A stretch of DNA of 64,000 nucleotides. It comes from Ceratodon purpureus. Taxonomy: Eukaryota > Streptophyta > Bryopsida > Pseudoditrichales > Ditrichaceae. Shown here in pieces: positions 38,210-49,844 of the stretch. Location: assembly GCA_014871385.1 (NCBI GenBank), contig CM026426.1, positions 55,857,375 to 55,921,374 on the forward strand. Reading direction: 5' to 3'. Made by a program: the position numbers and the translations under genes. The notes below the pieces were generated by a model. The model searched no databases, had not been told where the DNA came from, and saw only the letters and a program-made list of their open reading frames with translations. How positions within the stretch are numbered: position 1 is the stretch's first letter; each line of letters starts with the position of its first letter.

Positions 38210-41200
38210 GTAGGTGAATTGTTATCTCCTCAGAACCCTTAACCTTGTCCTCAGTTTGATGTTTTCATAATAATAGATTGCGTTTGCTGTATGTATTGCA
38301 CAGAATTTTAATGGCTCATGCTGAGTTCGTTCTGATTGTTAGGAGGATGAGTCCTTGCTTTTGACATGCACTTTTCCGTTTTAAACCCTAAACATCATAC
38401 CATCTGATCCTGTTTTTCTCTTTTCTCCAGAACTTGCAGGCATCTTCGATATACTTCTACGGTTTTACTTTTTGCTGCTAATCAACTCAGATATGGAATG
38501 GGGACTTCAGGAGTAGTTAGCACGACCGTTAGATTATACAATATTTGGAAACCATAGATGTGAAAAGAGATGACTTTCATCTTATGGTAACTTTTGCTGA
38601 TGGATTGTAAACAATTTTTGGAATGGAATGCCTTCAAAACAGGGTTCTTCTAGACGATAACCAGTGTTTCATCTGATGCTTTCATATTTGCATATCTCGT
38701 ATTCTAATATGTCCATGCTAACTAGTAAATGTAGTAGTAAATTTCGTTTGAATCTATGAATTATGAATTTTGTATTTTAAAATTATGCAAATGAAGCAAG
38801 CATTCCACTTTCTTATTAGAATGTAATAAAATTGTAAGAATATTAGTCAAGGTAGAACGTGAATGAATTGATTAAGATTATTGTAATATACATGCCAATC
38901 ATACAAGGCATACCATGGTTTAAATATTCGCTTCTCATGAATAAATATAAAAAACCCTAAACCTTCTAAAAAATATAAAGAATTTGCCATAATAAATGAA
39001 TTGAATTCTAAAATTTAATACTATTATTTTTAACAATGTACTTCATATATATACTTGAATATACTTATATATCATTTTAAGATTTGTATATACTTGAATA
39101 TAGATTATGATTCTAGTATTATAATCATTAATTAAATATAAAATTATAAATGAATATATTAGTATCTTAGTATACTATACTATATTATTATATTATAAAT
39201 AAATTATGATACTAACATGTACTTTAAGAATATGATGACAACATTTATGTAAATATGTTTCCAATGAGAGTATATGAAATTCATTTTCATTGCTAATAGT
39301 GTATTCATATTTGATGCTTTAGTCAAATGATTACAAATTATTATAACATAAAATAAAAATGTACATTTTCATCCTTTACAATTGTTCATAATTTGTCCAC
39401 TTCGAAGCTCGAAATTGTGTATTTTTTCAAAACTTCCAAAATTGCATTCAATTTTTTTTTAATAGAATTTTAATTTATAAACCCTATTTGTTTATTTTGT
39501 ATTATAATATTTCCATATTTTACTGTAAATTTAGTAACGGGGAGGCTGAAAGCTAATAAAGACAATAAAAAACATACTTCTCTATCTTTCATTCATAGAA
39601 ATTTAGAAATCCAAATCTAATGTAGATTCATAAATTTATATGAATCCAAATATAATCAAAATGCAATACCAACTTCACATAATGCAAGCATGTTTTGAAC
39701 CATTGTAAAAAATTACCAATACTTTTCATCAGAATAAAAAAAAATGAGTTCCCTATCCTGTTTAGTTTTCATTGGAACTCACATTGGGTTGGCAACCTCA
39801 GCCCCATTCACAGTACACATTAAGGGACATGGTTCTCCAACTCCATGTGAGTTATTGGAGCCATCATGGTGAATTCTTCTTAAGGTAAGAAAGAACAGGT
39901 TTACCAAACCTTATGGGGTTAACAATATGGAGACTGAACCGCACTATCTATCTTTAAAGTAACTTCCTATAAAAAGTTATTCACTTCCTCACTACCCGTA
40001 TCAGGTTAATACAAATAAAATACAAAAAGGGACAGTAATATTTAATTCGCAATTCTTACAAATATTGATATTACCAATCAGTGATTCTGATATAACTAAA
40101 ATTATTATTCCATAATGAAAAGTATATTTTTAAATTGCAGTATCTATGTACATGCTTGTATATGAATTCTGAATTACCAAAATCTTCAAAATTGCATGGA
40201 ATTTATTTGGAATAGAATTCTAATTCATAATTAAACTAACAAGTTGTAGAAGAATAATATGATGATAACATTTGCGTAAATATGTTCCCAATTATAGCAT
40301 AGTAAATAAATTTTCATTGCTAATAGTGTATTTATATTTGATGCATTCGTAATATAATTACAAAACTATTTCGAATATATTTGTATATCATTTTTAGATT
40401 TGAGTATACTTGAATATAGATTATTATTCTCGTTTCATAATCAATAACTAAAAATAAATTTGGAAAAGAATATATTAGTACCTTAGTATACTATACTATA
40501 TTATTATATTATAATTAAATTATGTTCCTAACATGTACTTTAGGAATATGATGATTATATTTAGGTAAATATGTTTCCAATTTGCGTTTATGAAATTCAT
40601 TATCATTGCAAGTAGTGTATTTGAATTTGATGCTTCGGCAAATAACTACAAATTATTATTACAAAATTGGAAGAAGCATTATTGAATTGATTAAAATTTA
40701 GTTACTTCAAAAAAATCAAAAATCAAAATCTAATGTAGATTCATAAATGTATATAAATGCAAATACAATCAAAACACTAAACCAACTTCACATAATGCAA
40801 GCATGTTGTGTAGCATTGTAAAATATTACCAATACATTTCATCAGAACCCTGAAAAAACGAGTTCCCTATCCTGTTTAGGTTTCATTGAAACTCACACTG
40901 GGTTGGTAACCTCAGCCCCATTCACAGTACACATTAAGGGTCATGGTTCCCCAATCCCATGTGAGTTATTGGAGCCATCATGGTGAATTCTTCTTAAGGT
41001 AAGAAAGAGCAGGTTTACCAAACCACATGGGATTAACAATATGGAGAGTGAACCGCACTATCTATCTTTAAAGTAACTTCTTAAACAAAAGTTATTTTCA
41101 CTTTCTCACTACCCGAATCAGGTAAACACAAGTAAAATGAAAAAATAGACAGTAATATTTAACTCGCAATTCTTACAAATATTGATATTACCATTTGGTG

Positions 41201-41320
41201 ATTCTGATATAACTAAAATTATTATTCCATAATGAAAATTATTGACTACTCTAAACACCAAGAATTACCGAATTTCAATTTCGAAGCATTTTAAATTAAA
41301 TTTACAAAGAAACCCGCGGT
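38210..41320. other. AT-rich spacer with an internally duplicated conserved module
   Basis: No gene seen. Two copies of an about 310-bp balanced-composition module (about 39,650-39,960 and 40,770-41,090, offset 1,114 bp) stand out from 75-80% AT surroundings. A third copy is inverted at 17,650-17,960. The shared text includes GAGTTCCCTATCCTGTTTAG and TTGGAGCCATCATGGTGAAT. The flanking AT-rich DNA is duplicated too, at lower similarity. Confidence 0.7.
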
Positions 41321-42690
41321 AAAGGGCCACACGCTTTGGCGGCCTGGTCACAGGACCGTGCGAGGGGGCGGAACCAGACTCCGACTTCGTCCACTGTGTT
41401 TTTCCATTTTCTCCTGTGTGTGTGTTTTCATTCTGGCGCGCTCTTGTTGTGTAGTTTCGGTTCGAGTTTTCGTTTGTTCTTTTTGCCGCGAAGTGGTGTC
41501 AGGGTCTTGTTGCTTTGAAGTGTTTCCTTTGTACTGTTCGCAGTGTTTTGTAGTTTCGGGAGGATCAGAAGTAGGGTTTTAGGTTTTGGGGTTTCTTGAT
41601 ACTGTATCCGCAGTGTTTGTTCTTCATTAGGGTTTCAATAGTTTCTGGCGAAGAAGACTTCGTGGGTTCGTTTGATAACAGTAGTTGCGCGGGTGTTTTC
41701 CTCTCCGAGTCTGTGGACCATTTGTGGGTTTGTTATAGGTTTTGGGCAATTGGGTTCGTGCTGAATTTCTGCAACTATTATTTCGTGGAGCGGAGGTTCT
41801 ACAACGTCCATTTCAAAGTGCGGAGCGTCGTTCTTTCGATAGTCGCGGTGGAAGGTGGAGATTGCAGACTTCTTCGCAATACAAGTCTTCGAAACAACCT
41901 CGAGGTCAGTAGATCCCCCTCTTGCTATTCAATCAGTTCGCAGTTTACATAATCTTACTTCGTCAGTTCGAAACTGAATCTGTTTTCCGAAAGCTAGCAT
42001 GGATTTAGGTTTTCTTGAGGTCAAATCGAGTCATACATGCGTATTGTGGATTGCATACTGGTGTCTAGAATGAATTCAGCTATAACTTCTGTGAAAGTTA
42101 AGTTTTTGTAATTTACCACAATCTGTGAATTATCGCTGTTTTACTGTAATTGTAATGTATGAAAAACTTTGTGTGTCTATTTGAGAATTGTATCTGATTT
42201 TGTAAATCAGATTAAATACTGTCAACCTCTTTGTTAGATTCGTCCGAAGCCAAATCGCACGCTTTTGTTTATTTGATTCACTGTTCGAATGGCGCTTGTG
42301 TGAATCTTCTTGTATTTCTTTCTACTTGAAAATCATTGTGAACGGTATTTTGTTTTCGTGTCTGAATTATGTATGTTCTATTATAACTGTGTCTATGTAT
42401 GTGTGAATAAATTTATGATTGCAGTAGCATATTCGGTGTCTTCTGTTTTGGATTTCAACTTCGTCTGCATTGCCTTTGAAGTTCCCGTTTATGTTATTTG
42501 GATATCAATCTTGTTACAGTCCCCTTAGAATATGTTTATACTTCCGCATTTTTCGGGAATACGGTAATAGGATGTCACCCATTTGTATAATTCTCGAATC
42601 GTTTTCTTACCTATATAAATCCTTCCTTTTTGCAGGCAGAACAAGTTTGATCAGCTTTACAACGGCGGAATCTGAAGGAATAACAATAAA
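41320..42690 (+). promoter_or_regulatory. Leader exon and leader intron of gene B
   Basis: Balanced-composition DNA from about 41,320 ends at a donor near 41,904 (CTCGAG|GTCAGT). A T-rich intron follows, with an acceptor TTTTTGCAG at about 42,635. A short exon then carries the start codon in AATAAAATGGCCGACAG. The same structure, with the same acceptor and start context, is found at 54,110-55,542. That supports a genuine transcribed leader with an intron. Confidence 0.6.
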
Positions 42691-42753
42691 ATGGCCGACA
42701 GGTACTTCAAACTGTGGAAATTGCGTTAAAAATCCTTTGAAAATCAAGAACAG

Positions 42754-43253
42754 TTTAGCTCGAGTCGAGCTAAACTGATTGACGAAGACAACTATCGCTC
42801 TACAATTTAGCTCGACTCGAGCTAAACTCACATACACAATGAAAAAAATCATGATAAAAACTCTAAAAGTACTTCGAATTTCACTAATAAATTGCTTCAG
42901 TTTAGCTCGACTCGAGCTAAACTGTAGTCAGATACTACTGTCTATCCTGCAGTTTAGCTCGAGTCGAGCTAAACTGCAATTTAACTATGGTATCTAATTA
43001 CACTTTAGCTCGACTCGAGCTAAACTAAAGGTGAACTTCCCGAAACATACCCGGGAGATCCACTACAGTTTAGCTCGAGTCGAGCTAAATTGTGAGTGCT
43101 CCATCGTGTAGCCCAAGCAGTTTAGCTCGAGTCGAGCTAAACTGCTTGGGCTACCAAGGGCATCGTGTAGTTTAGCTCGACTCGAGCTAAACTCCTGGGA
43201 TGCCATCGGTTACTTGTTTAATAGAACCAACATTTAGCTCGAATCGAGCTAAA
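42754..43253. repeat. Nine-palindrome array in intron 1 of gene B
   Basis: Nine sites of TTTAGCTCGA-S-TCGAGCTAAA are centred at 42,764, 42,816, 42,911, 42,963, 43,014, 43,079, 43,131, 43,181 and 43,243. Centre-to-centre distances are 52, 95, 52, 51, 65, 52, 50 and 62 bp, mostly close to whole helical turns. Nearly all arms are perfect while spacers are unrelated. The array fills the intron just after the start codon. It resembles a clustered operator or parS-like platform. Confidence 0.9.
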
Positions 43254-44762
43254 TGGCTTCGAATTTGTCTAATGGTAAATGTGTCCTCCTTGCAGTGAGG
43301 AGAAAGCAAGGGTAATTGAGGCGCTACGACATTTCTTCAAGCCTGTTCCTATCTCTGATTCAGATGACGATGACGGGGATGACTCAAGCACATTTGAGGC
43401 ATGGACCTTCAAAGACCCCTCGAAGGTCAAAAATTGGACTCTGCGATGGGTTGCATACACATCATATCTAACGTTCGCAACCATTTTCAAGGGAGAAGTC
43501 GATGATCCCGAGGTCATCGACATGGATACAAAGGTCACCGAGTTTGACAATAAGGGAAAAGACCAAATAAAGATCCTCTGCTCATCTATCGGGGCTAATC
43601 CATACCTCTTCTCCATAGTAGTAGACGTAGCGGAGAACCTCTTCGACCCCATTTCCTTAATGGAAAGTCTGTCCAATTCACCTTTCGAGGAGATAGTCTC
43701 CACGATGAGACAAGAAATACTGGACAGGAAATGGGCAACAAAGGATGGACGAACTCTCGCGGCAAAATCCCTAGTGTGGAAACTGAGGAATGTTGTCTGC
43801 ACCCTTGCTCTCCGCGCAACGGAGGCAAAGGTGAAGCAGAACCTCGGAAAATCTCATGTTGACGTTTCTGGAGTGACAGCAACCGGGAGTCAAATGGGGA
43901 GCCAACAGACTGGACGCAGTAGGGGGAGAGCAATAGTTCCATCCCAAAGCCGAGGCGCTTCTGCAACTCCCACGCCCCACTCACCATTGAAGAAGAAAGG
44001 CCTTGAGAAGAAAACTGACAAGCCAAAGCCCAAGAAGGACTTGCTCTTATCTGCGGAGGACTTGGCAACAAGTTTGAACTCTGTTCTCGGGGAACTCCCA
44101 AAGGTGAACAAGGTAGGAGAGGTCCTCGACTTCAATAACGCCAATCGCATTTACCAGAATTTCTTTTCAGATTGCCAGGACGAGTTCGTCTTTAAAACGA
44201 ATGGGCAACCAAAGAAGTTCAGTGTGGACGTGACGCGGTGCAAGCCCGCACCGGCCGCATGGACTATCCGTGCATATGAGAAGCGGGGCATGGAGGAGAT
44301 GAAGAATTACTTGGTCAACATGCCTGATAGGGGTCAGAAGCAAACCCTGTGTCTGATGCCAGACACGAAGGCACGACCTCAACTAGAAGAGGATCTGGAA
44401 GGCTGTGAATTCCACATCATCAACGGGCAACACAGCGTGGCGGCGTCCAAATCTCTCATCGAGGATAACGCCAGTGAGGAGTTGTTGAGGGACTTCAGGA
44501 GGTGGGATGCGTACATCGTTTGGACGCATGATATAGATAAGCTGCGAAAGATCTCAGCATTCTATAATCGGGTGAACCATCTCGCACCCTTCAAGCCAAC
44601 TTGGGCGAGCAATATACTTGCCTCTAGAAAAGTGTGGCTGAAGTATGGTAAGCCCCAAAAGAAAAATGCTGCCGCTGGTGCTGCGGACCGCAGGAGTACA
44701 GGTCCGAAAAGTAATCCAGCGTCGAAGACATATGACGTAAGTTCACTGATTCATTAGCATTA

Positions 44763-44888
44763 GTAGTTTAGCTCGACTCGAGCTAAACTTCCTGCAGTTT
44801 AGCTTGAGTCGAGCTAAATATTGATAATCTTCTTGGTTTTCAATATTCTGGTGTATCTCGATCAATTTAGCTCGAGTCGAGCTAAACA
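44763..44888. repeat. Three palindromes in intron 2 of gene B
   Basis: Sites near 44,765, 44,798 and 44,865 lie wholly inside the intron 44,737-44,936. Two have perfect 10-bp arms; the middle one has a single change (AGCTTGAG). Confidence 0.85.
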
Positions 44889-46322
44889 GTAGTTCCGAGA
44901 CAGCATCATCTAAGGTTTCTTCCTATGCGTATGCAGAACTTTTTGAATGCAATCAGGGAGCGCTTCGCTATGATCGATGTGGCGAAGCATCAAGCCATGG
45001 TGGCGAAGAAGGGAGGGAAGAACACTATCTCCCTAACAAACGAGCTGTTTATCATCACATCCAGTGATGAAACATGGGACCTGTGGAAGGAGGTGATCGC
45101 GTCTGCGGCATGTGGTGGACTCATTGATCCCGACACCGAAGCTCCGCATAAGAAATTCTATGAGAAGAAGGGGTTCGTTCCGGACAAGGATGGGACGCTT
45201 CCGAGGGAGTTCTTCAAATGGCTCGGGAACTTGACAGAGGCAGATCACCAGAAGATGTGTAAGCACATCCTGCATAAGTCTGGGCCAAGTCGGAAGTACA
45301 CATATCCGAAGGTTACCATCAAGTAGAATACGAGTGTATTGGAGGACTGCTACTCGGTCAAGGAGTGGGCGGAGCGGAGAAAACGTAAGGCTGTAGCTCA
45401 AGCGGAGTTCAACAACATTAATCCAACGCTCCATTTATGTAAGAGAGACGGCCTTGATGTACCCGCTTGGAAGCATTTCAAGAAGACTTACTTTGTCTCC
45501 AAGGAGTCGAAGCACGTTCTGCTTGACTGGGGTATTCCAGACTCGTACTGGACTAACTCCAGAGCTACACAGTTCCGCAACAAGTCGGCCAAGGATCTCT
45601 CCCCATATGTGGTTGAGTTCTTCAAAACCTTCCTGAAGGTTCGACATGCATTTCAGTGTCCTTCAGCTGAGATGTGGTTCCTCCCATTTATCAGGGAGCC
45701 TTGACTCTCCTTCGGATCTTGGCCCTCCGATATATGGAGGTTGGCGGGCGACGCAGTCACATTCGGAATCATCGACTTCCGGTTCCTCCCAACCTACAAG
45801 ACGAGGCATAACTACACTTTGGAGAACCCCTTCTTCATGGAGTTTTTCAATATGATCGAAGAGTATGGGCAGCCCCAATTTAACGATGTTCGGCACTGGC
45901 TTCTCATTTGCGGAGACGATGAGGACTTCGCCCAGGTGCTCACTTGGGTGGAGCGAAACACCTTGAGTGGTCGTAGAAGATTCCCCTCTGAGTATTTACC
46001 CGCTCCTAACGAGCGACTTGGCGGACACCCCCCGAAGAGCAGAATCGCAATGGAACCCGTCAAACTCCTGTTTCTCATTGATGATAATGTACTTGAGAAC
46101 GTCGGGTCAACGCGAGTACCTCTGAGCAAGTACACAACTCCGGACCACCCACTGTACAAGGACAACAGGAAGTTCAACGAAAGGAGGTACGCAATGTATC
46201 CATCCGAGTTAAGGATGGAGTTCTACCTGCAGGTCCTCGACACTTTCTGCAGTACTGGGGTGGCGGTTTATCAGCTCTATGCGGGAACGAAGTCCCTCAT
46301 GGCCGCCGCGGTAAGTTTCCAC

Positions 46323-46420
46323 ACTTTAGCTCGAGTCGAGTTAAATCGTTCTGCTGTTTTGATCTTATGGACCATGTATGCATACACTTCCACACTTTAG
46401 CTCGAGTCGACCTAAACCTT
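46323..46420. repeat. Two palindromes in intron 3 of gene B
   Basis: Degenerate sites near 46,325 and 46,397 within the 137-bp intron. Each has an intact left arm (TTTAGCTCGA) and a changed right arm (GAGTTAAA, GACCTAAA). Confidence 0.8.
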
Positions 46421-47513
46421 GTTTACCTTGCCTTTGGTTTTTTCCAGATGCTTTCGATCTCGGCTTTTTTCGTCGCGGATGATAGTGACTTGTCTCATAT
46501 GATCGAAGCTCAGTCACTTGGTTTGACTGTGGACCCAACCGATTTTAGTGTCGACGCTTATTATGTCGATAAGGAACGCTTTCCGGCATATCGCAGAGCC
46601 GTGCGGAAAGGGAAAGGCAGAGCTGTGGAGGAGGGTGACGATGAAGAACTGGAGGAGGATGCCCCTACCGAAGAACAAACCCCCCCCCCTCCAGTGCTGC
46701 GGACATCAGCAATGAGAGCGATGCGCCGCCTTCTGATCCGATAAGTCAAACAGCATCTGAGGGTGGAGTGGGGAGAAGACTCGATTTCCCTGACGTCGAC
46801 ATTACACGTACGGACGATGAGAGACCGGGTTCTGCACCGGAGCTGGGATCCGGAAGTGGGAGAAAGACTGGCGGTGCGCGAAGTACTAGAAAGCCGGCTC
46901 AGAAGAAAAAGAGGGTCAATCCTCCAGCTCGGCAAGCCTCCCCGTTGGGGAGAGCCGCTCCCGATCCGGATATTCAAGCTATTCTCGCAGAATTGCAGGC
47001 GTCCAAGGATAGGAATCAAGCATTACAAGACCAGATGGCCCAGCAGAAAAAGGATATAGTAAAGACCGTGCATAAAAAGGATATAGAGAAGACCGTGCAG
47101 GCGGCACTGCAAGGTGTTCTGCAAGGCATGAGTAGTGCCACTCTTTTCCCGAATGCGGGTCCAGTTCTGCCCAATGTCCAGCCGATAGGTAGTGCCCTGC
47201 CTACTTCGTGAGTACTTGAGATTTTGGGCTCCGCTACAGGTGGTGCAAAATTGCCAGAGTCGGATCCGAGTCCCGCATCACTGCCTGGGCCAAGCCATCA
47301 TTCCACCGACCAGGTCATGCGTGACTCTAGTCCCAGTCCACCCCGTTCTCCCTCCCACAATCAGACTCAGGGAGATGCTCCCGAGACATCTTCAGGTCCC
47401 TCCCAAACTTAGATTTTTTGAACTCGGAATTTTGTAGATGAGGTGTTAATACCGGAGTAGTTCACTGAAATGTGCATTTTGTACCAAAACGATTGTAATT
47501 AATACAAATGGGC

Positions 47514-47540
47514 TGTTTAGCTCGACCCGAGCTAAACCGT
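47514..47540. repeat. Palindrome between the gene B tail and the HAD exons
   Basis: TTTAGCTCGA-C-CCGAGCTAAA has one mismatch and lies in the non-coding stretch 47,413-47,619. Confidence 0.8.
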
Positions 47541-47619
47541 TCAACTTTTTACCAATCCCTTCTATGTCAGCTTCATTGATCACTCTCTGATGATTCTATA
47601 GTTCTTTTGCAATGCCCAG

Positions 47620-48786
47620 GTCACGAAGTGAATGAGGAAGTGGAAGATCTTCGGATCGTGGATGATGTTGTCATGGCCCAAACTGCGGATGAGCCTGTAC
47701 GCACAAATATGGATTTAGATGTCACGGCCCAGTGTGCTCTGACCTTGCCAACGTGCGTAGAAGTCATTCCTAGCGATCAACCTCAGAATTCATTAGGGTC
47801 GATGGGTCCTGTGGAGGATCGGGATGTTGTAGAAGGCCAAGCCGAGGATGCTCAGGTATTTCATCTATCATTATATCTCGTTGCACTGTTTCCTTGGAGA
47901 ATGACTTGCCTTGCGACTGTCCTCATTGTATCATTCGTATAACCCCGTCCTAGTATAATATAGTAATGTCCATCTGTCATCGGTATTTCCTCTCCAGGTG
48001 CGCGAGGCATCTGGATAGGACGTAAGTTCTAGTGAAGAATTGAGTCCTGTCCCGACGCGACCTCAGAGTGGTTGGTTGAACGTTGTCCTCGACCTCAATG
48101 GAATACTCTGCTCCAGTACTCCTAATTGGCCTGGAAAATCATTCGTTAGCCATGACCTTAGCATCCACTCAGCGTCCAAGCCAGCAGTCGTGGGCCCCAA
48201 GCTTGTTTGTGTCAGGCCCAATTGCGCTGATTTCCTTCGTCGGTTGTCAGCATTCGCAACCATAACCGTCTGGAGTTCGATGAAGACTTTGACGACAAAA
48301 ATGATATGCGACTATCTGTTCGGTCCGATTCGTCCTGTCTATCCGCTCAGAATTCTAGGTCAAGAGGACTGTCAGAGAGTTCATATGGGCATAGATTTTC
48401 GAGGTCGTCCGGTATATATGAAGGAACCCGGGACTCAGAAGGACATCTTCCTTAAGCCGATGTCTGATGGTCTCTTTCGTAAATTTGGTGGCCTATATTC
48501 CGAAGCCAACACCATTTTTATCGACGACAGCCCGATCAAGCACTGTCAGAATAATTCTCACAATGTCCTTTTACTCTCCACTTGGAACAACGAGAATCCC
48601 GATGCCGCAGATGATCGTTTCTTGTTGTCGAAACTTTTGCCATATCTTGTTGACCTACACCACTTTGTGGGGACAATCGCTAGATTCAGGGCCGAGCGTC
48701 CGATCGGGAAGAAAATGTATTATGATGACCGTTCTACCTGCGAACAATACGCTAAGATTAATGAGGCAATTAGTCGTAGACCATAA
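47620..48786 (+). CDS. FCP1/SCP1-like HAD phosphatase-domain protein (two exons)
   Basis: Exons are 47,620-47,855 and 47,998-48,786, ending in TAA. The first encodes an acidic segment (NEEVEDLRIVDDVV). The second has the HAD fold of CTD-phosphatase-like proteins. Motif 1 is VVLDLNGILC, motif 2 ITVWSS, then LKPMSDGLFRKFGG, and motif 4 is NTIFIDDSPIKHC. FCP1/SCP1 enzymes dephosphorylate the RNA polymerase II tail through DxDx(T/V). Here the second Asp is Asn (DLN), as in some plant HAD-like proteins, so catalysis is doubtful. An in-frame TAG (48,016) precedes the domain. A donor-like CAG|GTCCCT at about 47,395 could join the gene B tail in phase to GHEVNEE, making the HAD domain the C-terminus of gene B. 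Confidence 0.65.
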
Positions 48787-49015
48787 TTTGGCATGGTTTC
48801 AGTTCTCTACTTTGTTAATAGACATTTCATAACTGCCGCGCAGCTATTAGTATGTTGTACATCTTTACCACTTGCGTAATCTTTGTATCCAGACTACTCC
48901 TTTTGTAATACGAAGTTTATTTTTCTTTCTTAATATTTTCTGCCCTTGCGACAAACCCTAAACCATTGCTGAATTATTGCGGGATGTATGTTTCTATTCG
49001 CTTTATGTATTGCAG

Positions 49016-49844
49016 GATAATGCATGTCGAGCCTCTGTGGATTCTTTGAATAATGCTTATGGCTGCGGGCCTTCTCTACGTAGCAGAGGGCTTTTGTTGC
49101 AATCGGTTGCAACAGCGCAGTCCACGATGGACTATTCAACCATGGCTGTCGACGAAGGGGTTGTGGACAGCCCGGTTAACCTGTCCGTTCCCAAGACCCT
49201 GAAATCCCCTTCTCCTATGTGGCCACGGACCGTACTACAGGTTCTATCTCCGAAACGACAGAGTTCTACCCCTACGAAGCGTGCTCTTTATAACAATGTG
49301 GAGGACATGCCGTCACCACCACCGGCAAAGGTTGGTTTTCATTCCTCAGTATTCGCTTTTCATTCCTTTCTGATGTTTCATCCCGTATGTTTCTTTCATG
49401 ATGTTTCATTCTGATGTCCTTATTTTAGCTCGAGGCCACCTAAAATGATTGATCTTCTTATACTCTCATCTAGGTCTAGTTCTAGCTTATGTTGGCCTCC
49501 TCGTTCAAGGTCCGTTCGACCTTTACACTTGCACTCAGCAGTTTAGGTCGATTCGACCTAAACCGAAATCTCTTCCCAATGCTAATTTATCCCCTTTGCA
49601 GATGCCGAGGCTACGATCAACAACTACTGGATCCGGGGCAAGGAAGTCCGCCGACTCCCACTCTAAACCATCTAGTACCCGTCGCCACTCTCTGCCAGAG
49701 TCAAGCATTGGTGACAGGCGTAGGCAGAAGTTGCAACGTCTTCTTGATAGTCCAATGATGCAGGTTGAGGGAACGTCGTGGACACGTCAGCGCCAACGGG
49801 AATTTGTCAAGTCAAGAATTGAGGCTTACGGAGGGACTCCATAA
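49016..49844 (+). CDS. Gene C: small basic Ser/Pro-rich protein (two exons)
   Basis: Exons are 49,016-49,330 and 49,602-49,844 (TAA). The first ATG in frame is at 49,128 (MDYSTMAVDEGVV). The protein has several SP/TP sites (KTLKSPSPMWPRTVL, LSPKRQSSTPTKRAL, DMPSPPPAK), like cyclin-dependent kinase targets. A basic end follows (RRHSLPESS, DRRRQKLQRLL, WTRQRQREFVKSRIEAYGG). It is probably nuclear and disordered, with a helical tail. The intron contains two palindromes of the family. Both exons are open. I recognise no known family. Its place between the HAD exons and the right end makes it an element cargo protein. Confidence 0.5.

Larger units (their letters stand above)
42691..47412 (+). pseudogene. 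Gene B: ParB-like plus methyltransferase-like fusion (4 exons, two stops, one frameshift)
   Basis: Exons are 42,691-42,701 (MAD plus AG), 43,296-44,736, 44,937-46,310 and 46,448-47,412. The N-terminal domain (FEAWTFKDPSKVKNWTLRW) is unknown. A basic linker (LKKKGLEKKTDKPKPKK) precedes the ParB-like region, with CEFHIINGQHSVAASKSL (the GxHxxxA box), WDAYIVWTHDIDKL and ISAFYNRVNH. Exon 3 ends with a beta-class methyltransferase-like fold: VTFGIIDFRFLPTYK where motif IV is expected, then PSELRMEFYLQVLD and VYQLYAGTKSLMAAA where motif I is expected. Neither DPPY nor FxGxG is intact, so it may bind rather than methylate. The tail is acidic, Pro/Ser-rich, with a helix AILAELQASKDRNQALQDQ. TAG (45,324), TGA (45,702), TGA (47,209) and a frame change at a C-run (46,680-46,689) interrupt it. 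Confidence 0.65.

Noticed and set aside
42754-43253. CRISPR-like array (short repeats, 30-bp unique spacers)
   Set aside because: The genome is eukaryotic, the repeats are perfect dyads with variable centre base, they lie in an intron, and no cas genes are present. Isolated copies elsewhere in the element fit a binding site better.
28023-48786. Reassigned genetic code (TAG and TGA as sense codons)
   Set aside because: The interrupted genes are transposon copies with other decay, and the HAD exons, gene C and others end at ordinary stops. C to T decay explains the pattern more simply.
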